DNA from: Thoreauomyces humboldtii | Taxonomy: Eukaryota; Chytridiomycota; Chytridiomycetes; Spizellomycetales; Powellomycetaceae | Direction: 5' to 3' | Assembly: GCA_027596035.1 (NCBI GenBank) | Contig: JADGJA010000057.1 | Span: forward strand, 1-54,032 | Length of the DNA stretch: 54,032 nt | Shown here: one piece after another, positions 32,287 to 43,056 of the stretch | Position numbering within the stretch: the first letter of the stretch is position 1 | How the letters are laid out: every line of letters starts with the position of its first letter | Program-made: the position numbers and the translations under genes | The notes under the pieces: generated by a model | Seen by the model: only the letters and a program-made list of their open reading frames with translations | Database searches by the model: none | Told to the model about the DNA's origin: nothing

Positions 32287-35200
32287 ATGGGTGGGTTCTA
32301 TAGCTGCAACGCTGGCGACGCAGGTGCGCGTCTCTGGTTCTCATGACAAACATCTGGTTGTGCAGGCGACACGGTGGAGGACATGACGACTCTGGCAGAG
32401 TTGTCCGAAGCTGCCATCATGGACAATTTGAAAGCCCGCTACGACTTGAAGCTCATATACGTGAGAGCAAGGAGCTGGAACTCTGGCATACGATGGGAAT
32501 CCGTCTGAATATACATCGTTATGTTTAGACGTATACTGGGTCTATTCTGGTTGCCATGAATCCTTTTGAGAGGATGGAGATATATAACATGGTATCCTTC
32601 CAATGCCGAATGGATGTGGTTCCTGTCAGCGGCTCTTGACCCAAACGGTTTTGCTCAGAACATCCTCAAGAGGTACATGCAAAAACGACACAATGAGAAC
32701 GAACCACATATCTTTGCCATTGCCGAGGCGGCGTACTCGAATGTGCGAAACACCAAAATCAACCAGTCGGTGATCATCAGCGGAGAATCCGGCGCTGGCA
32801 AATCTGAGAGTACCAAAGTTATCCTGCAGTATCTCACAACGGTCACGTCAAAGGAGAGCCAGGAGTCCTGGGTGGAACAGCAGATTCTGGAGGCAAATAC
32901 TGTGCTGGAGAGTTTCGGTACGAGCTGAGCGTGTCGAGACCCATCGATGTAACCCGACATCTTACTGGTTACGTGATTTCTCAGGCAACGCAAAGACCAT
33001 TCGCAACAACAACTCTTCACGTTTCGGAAAGTTCATCCAAGTGAACTTCAACCGGAACTCGCAAATCATCGGAGCGTCCATCATTAACTACTTGCTGGAG
33101 AAGTCCCGTATTGCGAAGCAAGCGCCAGAGGAGCGGAATTACCACATCTTCTACGAGCTGGTTGCGGGCGTCAACGAAGAAGAGCGCGCCAGATACCAGC
33201 TCGAACCTGCAGACAGCTATTTTTACCTGAACCAAACGGGCTGCATCGACATTCCTTACGTGGACGACTCGCAGAACTTTGGCGATCTAAAGCTCGCGCT
33301 TACAGTGCTGAAGATGACGCCTGCGGATCAGGACGGCCTGTTTGCCGCTCTCTCGGCCATTCTGGCCGTGGGAAACGTGGAATTTTCCGAGATTGGGGGC
33401 ACGGAGTCCGTGCAGGTCGCGAATCCGGAGAGCATTGCCAAAGTGGCGGCCCTGCTGGGCATCGATGGGGAGATTCTGAAGAAGGCGTTCTGCTTCAAAA
33501 AGCTTGTCATCCGAGGAGAAACATCGCTTGTGCCGTACAAGCTCCAGCAAGCAAAAGATACCCGAGACTCTTTCGCGAAGGCGGTCTATGATAACATTTT
33601 CCAGCGGCTTGTTGAGTTTATTAACAAGTCGCTAACGCCGAAAGAAAAACCAGTGAACTTTGTGGGTGTGCTGGACATTTTCGGCTTCGAAGGTCAGTTC
33701 ACTTTCTTGACGAAAAGCTTGACGAAATAACTGCTAACCTACTGGTACCTTTAGTTTTCAAGGTACCGGACTACTTGAGAAGACGTCTTTCTTGCGGGGC
33801 CGACTAAACAGTTCTTATCAGTTCAATAGCTTCGAGCAGTTTTGTATTAACTACACGAACGAGAAGCTGCAGTCGTTCTTCAACCAGTTTATTTTCAAGC
33901 TGGAGCAAGAAGAAGTATGCGATGTTGCCGCCTTATCCGGTATTGGACCTTCTTTTGACGGGGTTTCTTAATTCTTCTAGTATGACAAAGAAAACATCAA
34001 GTGGGATAAGATAGAGTTCTCAGACAATGCCCAGTGCCTTGAACTCATCGAGGTATCATGGATTTGATCTGGTATTGAAATCTGTCTTCTGCCCTAACTG
34101 TTCGCAATAGTCCAAACCTGCCGGAATTCTCTCGTTACTCGACGAGGAAACAAAGTTCCCAAAAGGGACCGATGAGTCTTGGCTGAGCAAGCTCGATACC
34201 TCACATATCAAGCATCCATTCTACATCAAAGCGAGGACGCAGAAGGGTGTCTTCGGTGTGCGGCACTATGCAGGAGAGGTAACTGGCGATTTTAGTTGCA
34301 AATGTTTTAGGATGCGATGACTGATCTGTTTCTGCAGGTCACGTATACGGTAGCCTCATTCCTGGACAAAAACCGAGATGCTATTCAGGACGAGCTATAT
34401 GACGTTGTTCGGCAATCCACGGTATGTGTGCGGTGTTAGGACTCTCAACACGGGGCCAAAGCTCATGTATCGTACGTAGGTGGCATATGTGGCCAAGATC
34501 TTTCCCAAAGAAGAGAAAGATGATCAACCAGGGAAAGGGCCGCGAGCTGGAAAGACGACGGCTGGAACGCAGTTTAAGAACCAGCTCGTGTCCCTAGTAA
34601 CGACTTTGGGGGCTACCACTCCTCACTACGTGCGCTGCATCAAACCCAACCAGTCGAAGGAGGCGTTCATGTTCGATGACGAAATGGTCATCTCACAGCT
34701 ACGATACTCGGGAATGCTTGATACCATTCGAATCCGAAAAGCGGGATACTCCATGCGTCTCGCCTTTGACGGATTCGTTCGAGACTTTAAATGCCTCATC
34801 CCTCCAGGGATGAACGGAAAGAAGGAAGACCCGAAGAAAGTTGCGGCTGCGATTGCTGCGGAAGCGGATCTGCCACAAAATGCTTGGCAATGCGGGAAAA
34901 CGAAGTTTTTCTTGAAACAGGATGGCTACGCCCAGCTCCAGGACAAGGTGGCGGCAGTGCTGAGGGCAAAGGTGATTTTGATCCAAAAGACGATGCTGGG
35001 ACATCTTCGTCGCCAGGAATTCCTGCGCAAGCGGAAAGCCGCCCGACTGCTCGAGCGGTACATGCTCGGCTTTCTCTGCAAGCGAAAGTACAAGCGTACG
35101 CTTCGTGCCACTATCAAGATTCAAGCTGTATCTCGCGGATGGTTTGCGCGTGACTACTACAGGCGACTCTTGGCGGACAAGCGCGCCGCCGACCAGAAAC

Positions 35201-38200
35201 TTGCAGAAAAACGGGAGGCGGAGCGAAAGGCATCGAACGCTCCCGTGAATGGAGCATTGGAGTTGACTGCACCAGGGGTGCGCCGGGCGAGCTTTTCAGT
35301 GCAGCCAAAGTCTGCTCCGAGTCGAGAAGACGGTTTCAAGGTTTGTGACCGTTCTGACTTTGCCTTGGTTGAGGTCGGAGCTTCATCATTCTTTCGTTCA
35401 CCAGCTACCCCAAGCCCCCATTTTACCACCGGCTCCTAAGCTTGTGATCAAGAAACCGGTATGTTAAGTGAAACGGATGACACACAGCCGACTACCCTAT
35501 TGACATTCCATTTGTACAGTCGGATCTTCCTCCAGCTCCTCTACTTCCTTTGGGACAAGCCCCAATCCTATCTCCTGCTCCTAAACTATCTGCAATCCCG
35601 GCATCGCCTATTGTTGCAGAGACGCCCACAAAGAAGAAGCAAAGCGGGGAGATTGATAACCTTTTCGCGTTTCTCGGTGACTTTGATGCCAGCAAGCGAT
35701 CCGGCGTGTTCCGAGGTGCCGACATCCTCGCCGAAATGGCAGCTGCCATTACCGCCGACATCGATTCCATGTTCGACGAGCCTATCAGCAATGCTAAAGC
35801 GGGCCTCGCCAAGTCGGCGCTTCCTGCTGTTGCTGCTGTCAAAGGCTCTGTACATTCACTGGCTAAAGACAGTCAACAGTCAATCGCCGGCGATGAACAA
35901 AGCTCACGTGGGCAGTCCCAGATGGAATTGCAGGACGAAAGTGTCAGAGAGTCTGCCGAAAGCGTGGCTAGCGTTGCTCGTCGCGAGTCGGTGGGTAAGG
36001 TCATGCAGCATAATCCGATCATGAAAGAGCTTGACGTTAAGGTATGAGTTTTGCCACGGAGACATCTGCTCCTTGACATGAAAACTCATGTACTCTTCGC
36101 GCAGCGCTCAAACGAGAGCATTGACAAGATCGACCTCAACGCCAAAGAGCTGAGCATGGAATCTTACGCTGAGAAGCACTTCGAGGTGAGCGGATGTCCA
36201 GAAGTTCCCAAGGTATATTTTTTTGCTTATCTCCCTCCAGCAACATTACAAGGCGTCCGGGTTCGCGACCATCGCGAAAAAGCGTCAGTTGATGGATCTT
36301 TCTGAGTTGCTCACTTATAGCAAGGTAGTGCTGCTGCGATACATTCTGACATACAGATGCTGATACGCTTCGAAACAGAATCCTTTGCAAATGAGCATCA
36401 CCAAGATTCCCAATAAATCGGATGCGCTCGACCAAATGGCGGTTGACTGCTTCAAGAGTATGGTGCAACCAGCGTTCGGAAGCGAACATTAGCTAGGAAA
36501 CTGCTAATCGTTTGTCTATCAGGCTTGCAGAAGGCAACGGAACTAGGCGGCAAGCGGCCAGAAGAGTTGGCCCAGACGTTCCTCGCGCAAGGAATCACCC
36601 ATCCAGAGCTTCGGGATGAGCTCTACGTGCAGCTGATCAAGCAGGTCACGGTGCCCGCAGGCAAGGAAAACATTCCCAAAGGCTGGGATCAGATTCAACT
36701 CGGGGCCTGGCACGTCCTCGTCCTGGCGTGCGCGACCTTTCCGCCCTCCAAGATCTTCTGCAAGTTCCTCCTCGCTTTCCTGCAGCGAACGGAACTCCAA
36801 CTAGCGACAGCCGAAAAGAACCCTGTTCGCAAGCTCGCCATCGCCGCTGAACGCGCGGTCAGACGTCTCATTATGAACGGGCCGCGAAAGGCCGCTCCTT
36901 CCCTCTTCGAAATCACTACCCTGAAAGGAAACGGCGTGCTTCCTTGTCGGTTCGGTCTGCTGGACGGTCGCGAGCTGGACATCGCTGTGGGTCTTACGAC
37001 GACTGCTGGAGACATCGTCAAGGATATGGCCCGCAAAGTGGAGCTGAAGGATCAAACCGGATGGTCGCTTTACGAGGTCTCTTCCCATGGGGAAAAGGCC
37101 GCCAAAGCAACAGACTATATCGCCGACTTCATCGCCAGTTGGGAGAAGGAGACTCTCAAAAAGAAGGGAGAGACCATCAAGAAGAAGAAGGGGGAGACGA
37201 GCATCGCAGGTAAGCGAGGAGGCGTGATGTCCATTGTATCTTGGCCCGTGGAAAGTATTCATATCCTCGCTCTTCTCAGCTGCGGTGACTCTTGACGCGA
37301 GTTTGGTCCTGAAGAAGCGTGTGTTCCGAGACAACAAGGATGAACCGTTAGAGCCCGTAGAATACGGACTATTGTACGCTCAAGCAGTGGACAGCATCAG
37401 TAAGGACGTTTACCCTATATCCGAGCGTGTTGCCATGGAACTGGCCGCGCTGCGTGCGCAGGTGTTGTTAGGAGACTGTGACCCGCGTGCAGCTGAATCG
37501 AGACTGTGAGTTCTGTTTTTCCCGCTCGCCATGACAGTCTAATTAACTACCAACGTTTCTTTAGTATAAACGAGCTTCAGCTTTGGGTCGCCCCCCGCTT
37601 GATTCCCAAACAGCCGCGAGAAGCGTGGGTGCAGGGCATCGTCAAGTACTATCAAAAACTGCAAGGCACCAGCACAGCAGTCGCCAAAAGCCTATACCTT
37701 GAAAATGTGCGGTCGTTCAAGCACTACGGCGCGTCCTTGTTTGCCGTCACGCACAAGGGATCATGGTCTTTTGGCGACGACGTTTTGCTGGCGGTTTCAC
37801 AAGCAGGCATCGACTTCATGCATCCTCGCACCTGCGACAATCTCATGACCTTCCCGTACCGCGATGTCAAGAGCTACGAACAAGAGAACGGTCTCTTCAC
37901 ATTCGCCGCCGTACCAGCTTCGGACGATTCTGGTGTAGAATCCACTGAAGTCTTCCAATTCTCGACCGAGCAAGCGGAGGAGATCGTCATTCTCATCCGA
38001 GAGTACTGCCCAACCACGGAGTACATGCGCAAGGCCAAGGAGCCTGTGTTCGAGGTGGACGTTGGCACGCTCATGCGCGACGTCGAGAAGGCCCGCGCTG
38101 CTCTCCTGGACCACGGGATGATGCGGAAACCAGGACCTGATGGCGTCGGAAAGAAGGCAAAGGGAGGAATTCGGAGGCTTTTCACCGCAGCCTCCCGCGC

Positions 38201-40156
38201 TACCGTAAAGTCTTCAGCAGGAATGGAAGGGATGCTTGATCGCCCCAACCTGGAGCGCCGAGGCAGCACGAGTAGCAAGGCAGAGGAGCCCGGCCGTTCG
38301 GATGAAGGAATCTCGCGGCAATCTTCCGGCGGTGGCGGGCTCACGTTGCGTCGCTCGCCGTCAACGGCGGGACCAGCGTCGCCAGGCGTCCCGGACGAAC
38401 GAAACGATGAGGATTACTGCGTGGCTGACTGGAGTTTCTCGACGAGGCAGTTGGCGACATCGTTGCTCGCGATGTCTGATACCAGTTTGGAGACATGGGC
38501 TGCAGAGACATCTGCTATCCTTCACAGCTATCTAGGGCCTGCCGGTGGACCACCACCGGACGTCGCGACGTTCAATCTGGGTGCGCTGCAAGGCGTGTTT
38601 GAGAAATGCTTAGGATCTCCATATCTTGCGAACGAGCTGTACCTTCAGCTGGTCAAGCAGACCACCAACCATCCTGACGCGGATAGCCTACCAGCGATCA
38701 ACAGCTGGAAGCTACTAGTCATCGCTTGCGGCGTCCTTGCACCGAGCGGCTGGGTCTTGGAGTACACCAAAGCGCATCTTCGACGATGCAGCGTGGTTGA
38801 CCTTCGAGCAAAGAAGCCAAGGACAGAAGAGGCTCAACATTCGCGTCACTGTCTGAGGACACTTCGACGTACCATCGGCGCAGGCGTGCGAAAGCTTCCT
38901 CCGTCCGCAGACGAGATCCTTCAAGCCACCAAGCTCACACCGATGCGCATCCGCTTCCACACCATGGACGGAAAGTCCTACACTGTCCCCATCGAGCCAT
39001 CCGACAGCTCTGACGTCGTCTTCCACGCCGTGCTTGAAAAGATGAAGGTCCAAGCTCTGGCAGGCTTTACCATCTACGAGCAATCGGGATCGTCGGAGCG
39101 AGCCCTTGCCAAAGAAGAGAAGATCACCGACTGTCTCTACCGATCCGAGAAGAAACGAGCTCAGCAACCCACAACACCAAGGGTCCAGTTCCTTCTCAAA
39201 CGCAAGCTTTTCCTGCGACCCATGGAGAACTGTCGGACCGAGGCAGAGGACGGTCTAACCCGTGCACAAGCCCTCCACGATGTCGGATCTGGAGCGTATC
39301 CAGCGTCCGAGGATGATGCCATCCGATTGACGGCATTGTGGGCTCAGGCGCAGTACGGTGATTTCAGCTACGACGCTCCAGTGCAGTACGCTCAGCTCTG
39401 TGGGACCTTCGTACCGGCTCAGTTCAGGGTTGGCGGCATCGACAAGAAGGTCGGAGAGAAGCACATGGAGTTCCTTGGTACAAGTCCGGCCCAGGCGAAC
39501 GCTGAGATCAGTCAGCTGATACGGTCTTGGCCGCTCTACGGAAGCACGATGTTCAATGTTGAGGTACAAACTTCGTTGAAAGTAATTCTGGGGTTTGAGC
39601 TCGTCTCAATAATGACCTTGATTTGCTCCATAGCAAAGTACCAATAAAAACATTCCGAGCGGTTGCTGGCTAGCCGTCGCTGCCGAATCGATCCACATCC
39701 TGGCACGGAATTCGAAGGTGAGATGAAACAAACAGAGACATAACTATACGCTGTATTTGGCCTTACTAATTGACGTTTCGAACCTCCCTACAGAAACCCC
39801 TCTTCAGTCACTCCTACGAGGATGTGGTCAGCTTCAGCCCGTCGCTCAACAGTCTGCTCCTCGTGATCGGGAACAATTCTTCAGGTCCGTCCAGAGCGTC
39901 CTCATCCACCCCCTTCTTGCTAAAGAACTGAACTTTGTTTCTACCTTTCCCGCATACAGGACAGAAGTACATCTTCAACACCGTCCAAGCAACGCAGGTT
40001 GCTGACCTGATGAGGGAGTACATCAGTTTCATCACCCCCAGCGGTCGTCCGGCCATGGGAACATCTACCGCCTCCAGAAGCGACCTTCGAGGACCTCACC
40101 CTGCTGCCTCACGGAGCGATCTGAGAGGTTCGCACAACGCTTTGAACCGATCGTGA
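32287..40156 (+). CDS. Unconventional myosin with two MyTH4-FERM tails
   Basis: Twenty-two exons add up in phase to 2172 residues: 32287-32290, 32366-32460, 32529-32591, 32659-32917, 32985-33692, 33755-33762, 33822-33914, 33981-34052, 34111-34278, 34338-34421, 34480-35340, 35405-35458, 35520-36041, 36105-36185, 36241-36324, 36379-36457, 36523-37209, 37280-37505, 37565-39563, 39634-39717, 39794-39884, 39960-40156. The motor (1 to about 675) has the P-loop [10 protein letters not shown], switch [11 protein letters not shown], switch II DIFGFE and the actin-binding HYVRCIKPN. About three IQ motifs follow (such as [16 protein letters not shown]), then a Pro-rich linker. MyTH4-FERM 1 spans about 1010-1530 and MyTH4-FERM 2 about 1665-2130; both MyTH4s have the [18 protein letters not shown] hallmark. 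The layout matches class VII/XV/XXII-type motors that bind membranes and microtubules, but there is no SH3 domain. The tail ends in two SRSDLRG repeats. Confidence 0.9.
33755..33762 (+). other. 8-nt micro-exon in the myosin motor
   Basis: The sequence ttttcaag is flanked by an acceptor (cctttag) and a donor (gtaccg). It is the only way I found to join DIFGFE (exon ending 33692) to [11 protein letters not shown] (exon starting 33822): the last G plus these 8 nt encode V-F-K. The result, DIFGFEVFKFNSFEQF, has the spacing seen in other myosins (E-x-F-x-x-N-S-F-E-Q). Confidence 0.75.
40062..40135 (+). repeat. SRSDLRG tail repeat of the myosin
   Basis: Two copies of S-R-S-D-L-R-G are encoded near 40074-40096 (agaagcgaccttcgagga) and near 40107-40130 (cggagcgatctgagaggt), at the extreme C-terminus after the second FERM domain. 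A degenerate third follows (ALNRS at the end). Codons differ between the copies. Confidence 0.6.
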
Positions 40157-40509
40157 AAATAGAGAACTGTGGAAGATCGGGGCTACATGTAATTTCTGAA
40201 TCTCTATGTTACGCTAATTTCTCGTCGTCGTGTTTCTGTGTTTGAACAGTCTTGCCTAACAGTGTTGAAATGTGAGGAACTCAAGCATCAAACCGCAACT
40301 CTCCGATAAAGCATCCTTCCGGGCATCCTGAAGCTGATCGGAGTGAAGCACATCCTGGTGGAGAACTTGCTACAGGATTGCCCCGGGCGACGGGAGCAAC
40401 CTTAGTAGGGCAACTCGAGATTTCCGGGGTTTCTCCTCCATTTCATTGCTGTACGTTCTCGATCCTCAGCGGATGCCGTGTGTGTGCATCTGCGTATTGT
40501 GAGTGTGCT
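40157..40509. other. Intergenic region between convergent myosin and U2A'
   Basis: This 353-bp spacer presumably holds both 3' UTRs. No coding signal or stable hairpin is obvious. Confidence 0.4.
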
Positions 40510-41627
40510 CTACCGCTGCTCGTCTTCCTCCTCCTCCTCTTCCACTTGCCCATCCACCTCCATACGATCCGTCTTCTTCGCCTTTACCACCTTCCCACCC
40601 ACGACGTCCGGCACCACTCCACCGGTCAGAAGCTTCTCCAATCGAGTCACTTCGTCCAGGGTGGTCGCGGCAGCGATGGCGGCCCTGATCTTTGCGGCCT
40701 CCTCGGGACTCGGTCCCTGGAACGGCTTGGAAGCTCGCTTGAGCGCCTCTCCCGGTTCGAAGGTGTTGGAGCCGGCGTTCTTGTTTCCGGCGTGTTTGGA
40801 GGACAGGGAGGCGGCTAGGGCGATGCCGTCCGGTCCAGAGAAGAGAGCGGCCGCTTCTTGACGTTCCTTTTTTTTCCGAACAGGTAGGATTTTTGAGCGC
40901 TGGAAAAGCGGCGAACGGAGTTTCCCGTTGGTTTCCCGGGGTTCTCTCTCACCTTCTCCTTGACCTTTCGAAAGTCGAGTATCCTGACCTTAGGACACCG
41001 ATGTATCACGTAATGCCGGTAGTGCTTCCTCGTGGCCACGGGGTTGTCGGTGAGACTCAACCAGACCAGGTTCTCGAACGCACCCAAGGGATCCAGGTCG
41101 CCCGTGTCCTCGATGAGGTTGTTGCTCAGGATGAGTGCGACGAGGTTGGGCAGTTGCTTTGCGAGTTCGACGTCGATGCGGGAGATTCGGTTGTTTGCGA
41201 GGAGGAGCGACTTTAGCCGAGGCATGGTTGGGAAGCCCTCGAGTCTGCGAATGTCGTTGTCTGTGAAGTCTATCACATCGTTACCGTCCTGATTGGCGCG
41301 AGGCCGTGAGATCCGCAGTTGTGAGAAAGATCCGAAAGGAATGGTCCCCACCCTCGTCCAACGACTTCGCAGTTTTCTTTTCTCACCTTTGTGATGGAAA
41401 GGTTCTCGATCAATGGAATCTTCAGGCCTAGTGGGTTTGATTTGTGGATAAGATGCAAGTGTAGGCAAGCAGGTTGTCCGTTGCCACGTCAGCGACTGGG
41501 ATCAACGCAAAAGGGCTCTTTCATGTCCCTGCTTGAACTCTGTACCTCTGAGATCGAGCTCGCGGTCCTTGATTGCGTTGATGAAAGAGTGAGCATTGAC
41601 GAGGACGTCGTAGTTGAGTTTGACCAT
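40510..41627 (-). CDS. LEA1: U2 snRNP protein A' (Lea1)
   Basis: Exons 41627-41546, 41427-41387, 41288-40953 and 40866-40510 join in phase to 271 residues. It starts like U2A' (MVKLNYDVLVNAHSFINAIK, then DRELDLRGLKIPLIENL). Leucine-rich repeats follow (IDFTDNDIRRLEGFP, LKSLLLANNRISRID, LVALILSNNLIEDTGDLDPL, NLVWLSLTDNPVATRKHYRH), then the LRR cap VRILDFRKVKEKE. The C-terminal part is Ala-rich and finishes in a Glu-rich tail (40510-40550). In the U2 snRNP it holds the U2B'' protein on stem-loop IV. The last acceptor lies in an a-run (40867-40875), so the junction could shift by a codon. Confidence 0.93.
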
Positions 41628-42027
41628 GCTGAGTGGTGGTTACAGGTGAACGGAAAAAGGTAGCAGCCGCAGAGGTGCCGGCTGGACGACGATGTAGACG
41701 ATGGAAAGACGATGGCCGATAAGCTCCAGCAGCAGAATATATAGGGAGAAAGGGGATGGGAAATGGCAAATGGCAAGTGGGATTGTAGATCAGTCCCGAA
41801 CCCTTTGGCATAACGGTAGAGAGTGAGCAAGGATAGATCCTCGAGTGACTGTGACTGTGCCCCTCCCTCGCTCCGATTGTCCCATAGCAAGTTCAACCAC
41901 ATGTTTTTTTCTTGCCAGAACAGCAGTACGTAACCTCTCTGATGAAGTGGTGAAATGATAACTGTGTAAATATTAGACTTGAAAGGACAAAAGCTCCCCT
42001 TCGTTCCCCGCCCGCATCCATCCCCAA
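41628..42027. other. Intergenic spacer between U2A' and SAR1
   Basis: This 400-bp spacer lies upstream of U2A' and downstream of SAR1 (both minus strand). It contains tggcaaatggcaagtgg, a short direct repeat of tggcaa, at about 41764-41780. No gene is seen. Confidence 0.4.
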
Positions 42028-42790
42028 CTACTGGATGTAGAACGACAACCAGCGGAATCCGTCCCCGTAACCCTGCTTCATGACGATCGAGCACATGAAC
42101 AGCTCCACGGGTCGAATGTCCTTCAGCACGACCTTTCCCTTTCCCGTCGTCTGGTAGAGCCCGAGCGCGTGTCGAAGCTCGTCCTCGGACACCGCTCCCT
42201 GCGCGTCGATCTTGTTGCCGAGGATCAGGAAGGGGACTTTGGACAGTTCCTCGATGGACAATAGGGCCTATAGGAAGGTCGGGGGAAGAATGGAAGTGGG
42301 GGGATGAGCGAAAAGAGGGGGGCGTGCAGAGCGATGCCACGTTTTCAGTTTCTCCTTACATCGAGTTCAGCCTTGCTCTCCGCGAACCTCTCCTGATCGG
42401 CACAGTCCACCAGGTACACGATGCCGTGAACCTCGGGAAAGTAATCCTTCCACAGTCTACGGGCCTGCTGATGACCTCCCAGATCGTAGGTGGTGAATTT
42501 GATGTTTGCTACCTGGAGTTCCTCCGAGGTTGGGTGCAGGGTCGGAGTGAGGGTGGCGAGACGGTCATTCTTCAGCATATGGAGGAGCGTGGTCTTCCCA
42601 GCATTGTCGAGTCCGAGGAAGAGGATCTTGGCGTTCTTGTTGAGCAGACCTGCGGGGTGGTGATGTTAGCGGACAGTTCTTTGAGATGGAAGTGCAACAA
42701 GCCTTGACGTTGAAAGAGGGGAAAGTTAAGCGAGAAAAGTTGCTCACCCCAATCTGAAAGTAGACTCCTGAACCACTCTACGATGAACAT
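42028..42790 (-). CDS. SAR1: SAR1 small GTPase of COPII vesicles
   Basis: Exons 42790-42748, 42649-42360 and 42267-42028 join in phase to 190 residues, the normal Sar1 length. The N-terminal amphipathic helix that bends ER membrane is [16 protein letters not shown] motifs are all intact: GLDNAGKTT (G1), the Thr in [13 protein letters not shown] (G2), [19 protein letters not shown] (G3), GNKID (G4). The typical end [14 protein letters not shown] is present. Sar1-GTP recruits Sec23/24 at ER exit sites. SAR1 and the AAA+ gene are divergent with 266 bp between starts. Confidence 0.96.
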
Positions 42791-43056
42791 GATGCGTAAG
42801 GACGGCTGTGGGAATGCCTCTGTTCCTCGTTCGAAGATCGGAAATGCGCCCCGGGGGCCGCGCCGTATCAAAGATCCGGAGCGGTGAGGCGAGGCTGCGG
42901 GGAGACCCACGATCCCGGTGGCCGGTAACGATCGTCACCAAGGCATCAGCAGCACAGCCACCCGTCCTTCCTATTGTACGGACGCTCCTATATGGACGCT
43001 CCAGAGGACGCTTGCTCCCGCAAGCAATCTCGCCCCATCGGCGAACATCGGCGAAC

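Noticed and set aside
33037..33730. Stand-alone 'myosin fragment' genes or a pseudogenised motor
   Set aside because: All apparent breaks are explained by in-phase introns plus the 8-nt micro-exon; the total is an exact multiple of three with all key motor motifs intact.
28649..41627. Functional cluster of splicing genes (PRP40, LEA1)
   Set aside because: They are separated by a myosin gene and show no shared regulation in sequence; chance neighbours in a gene-dense genome are the simpler reading.
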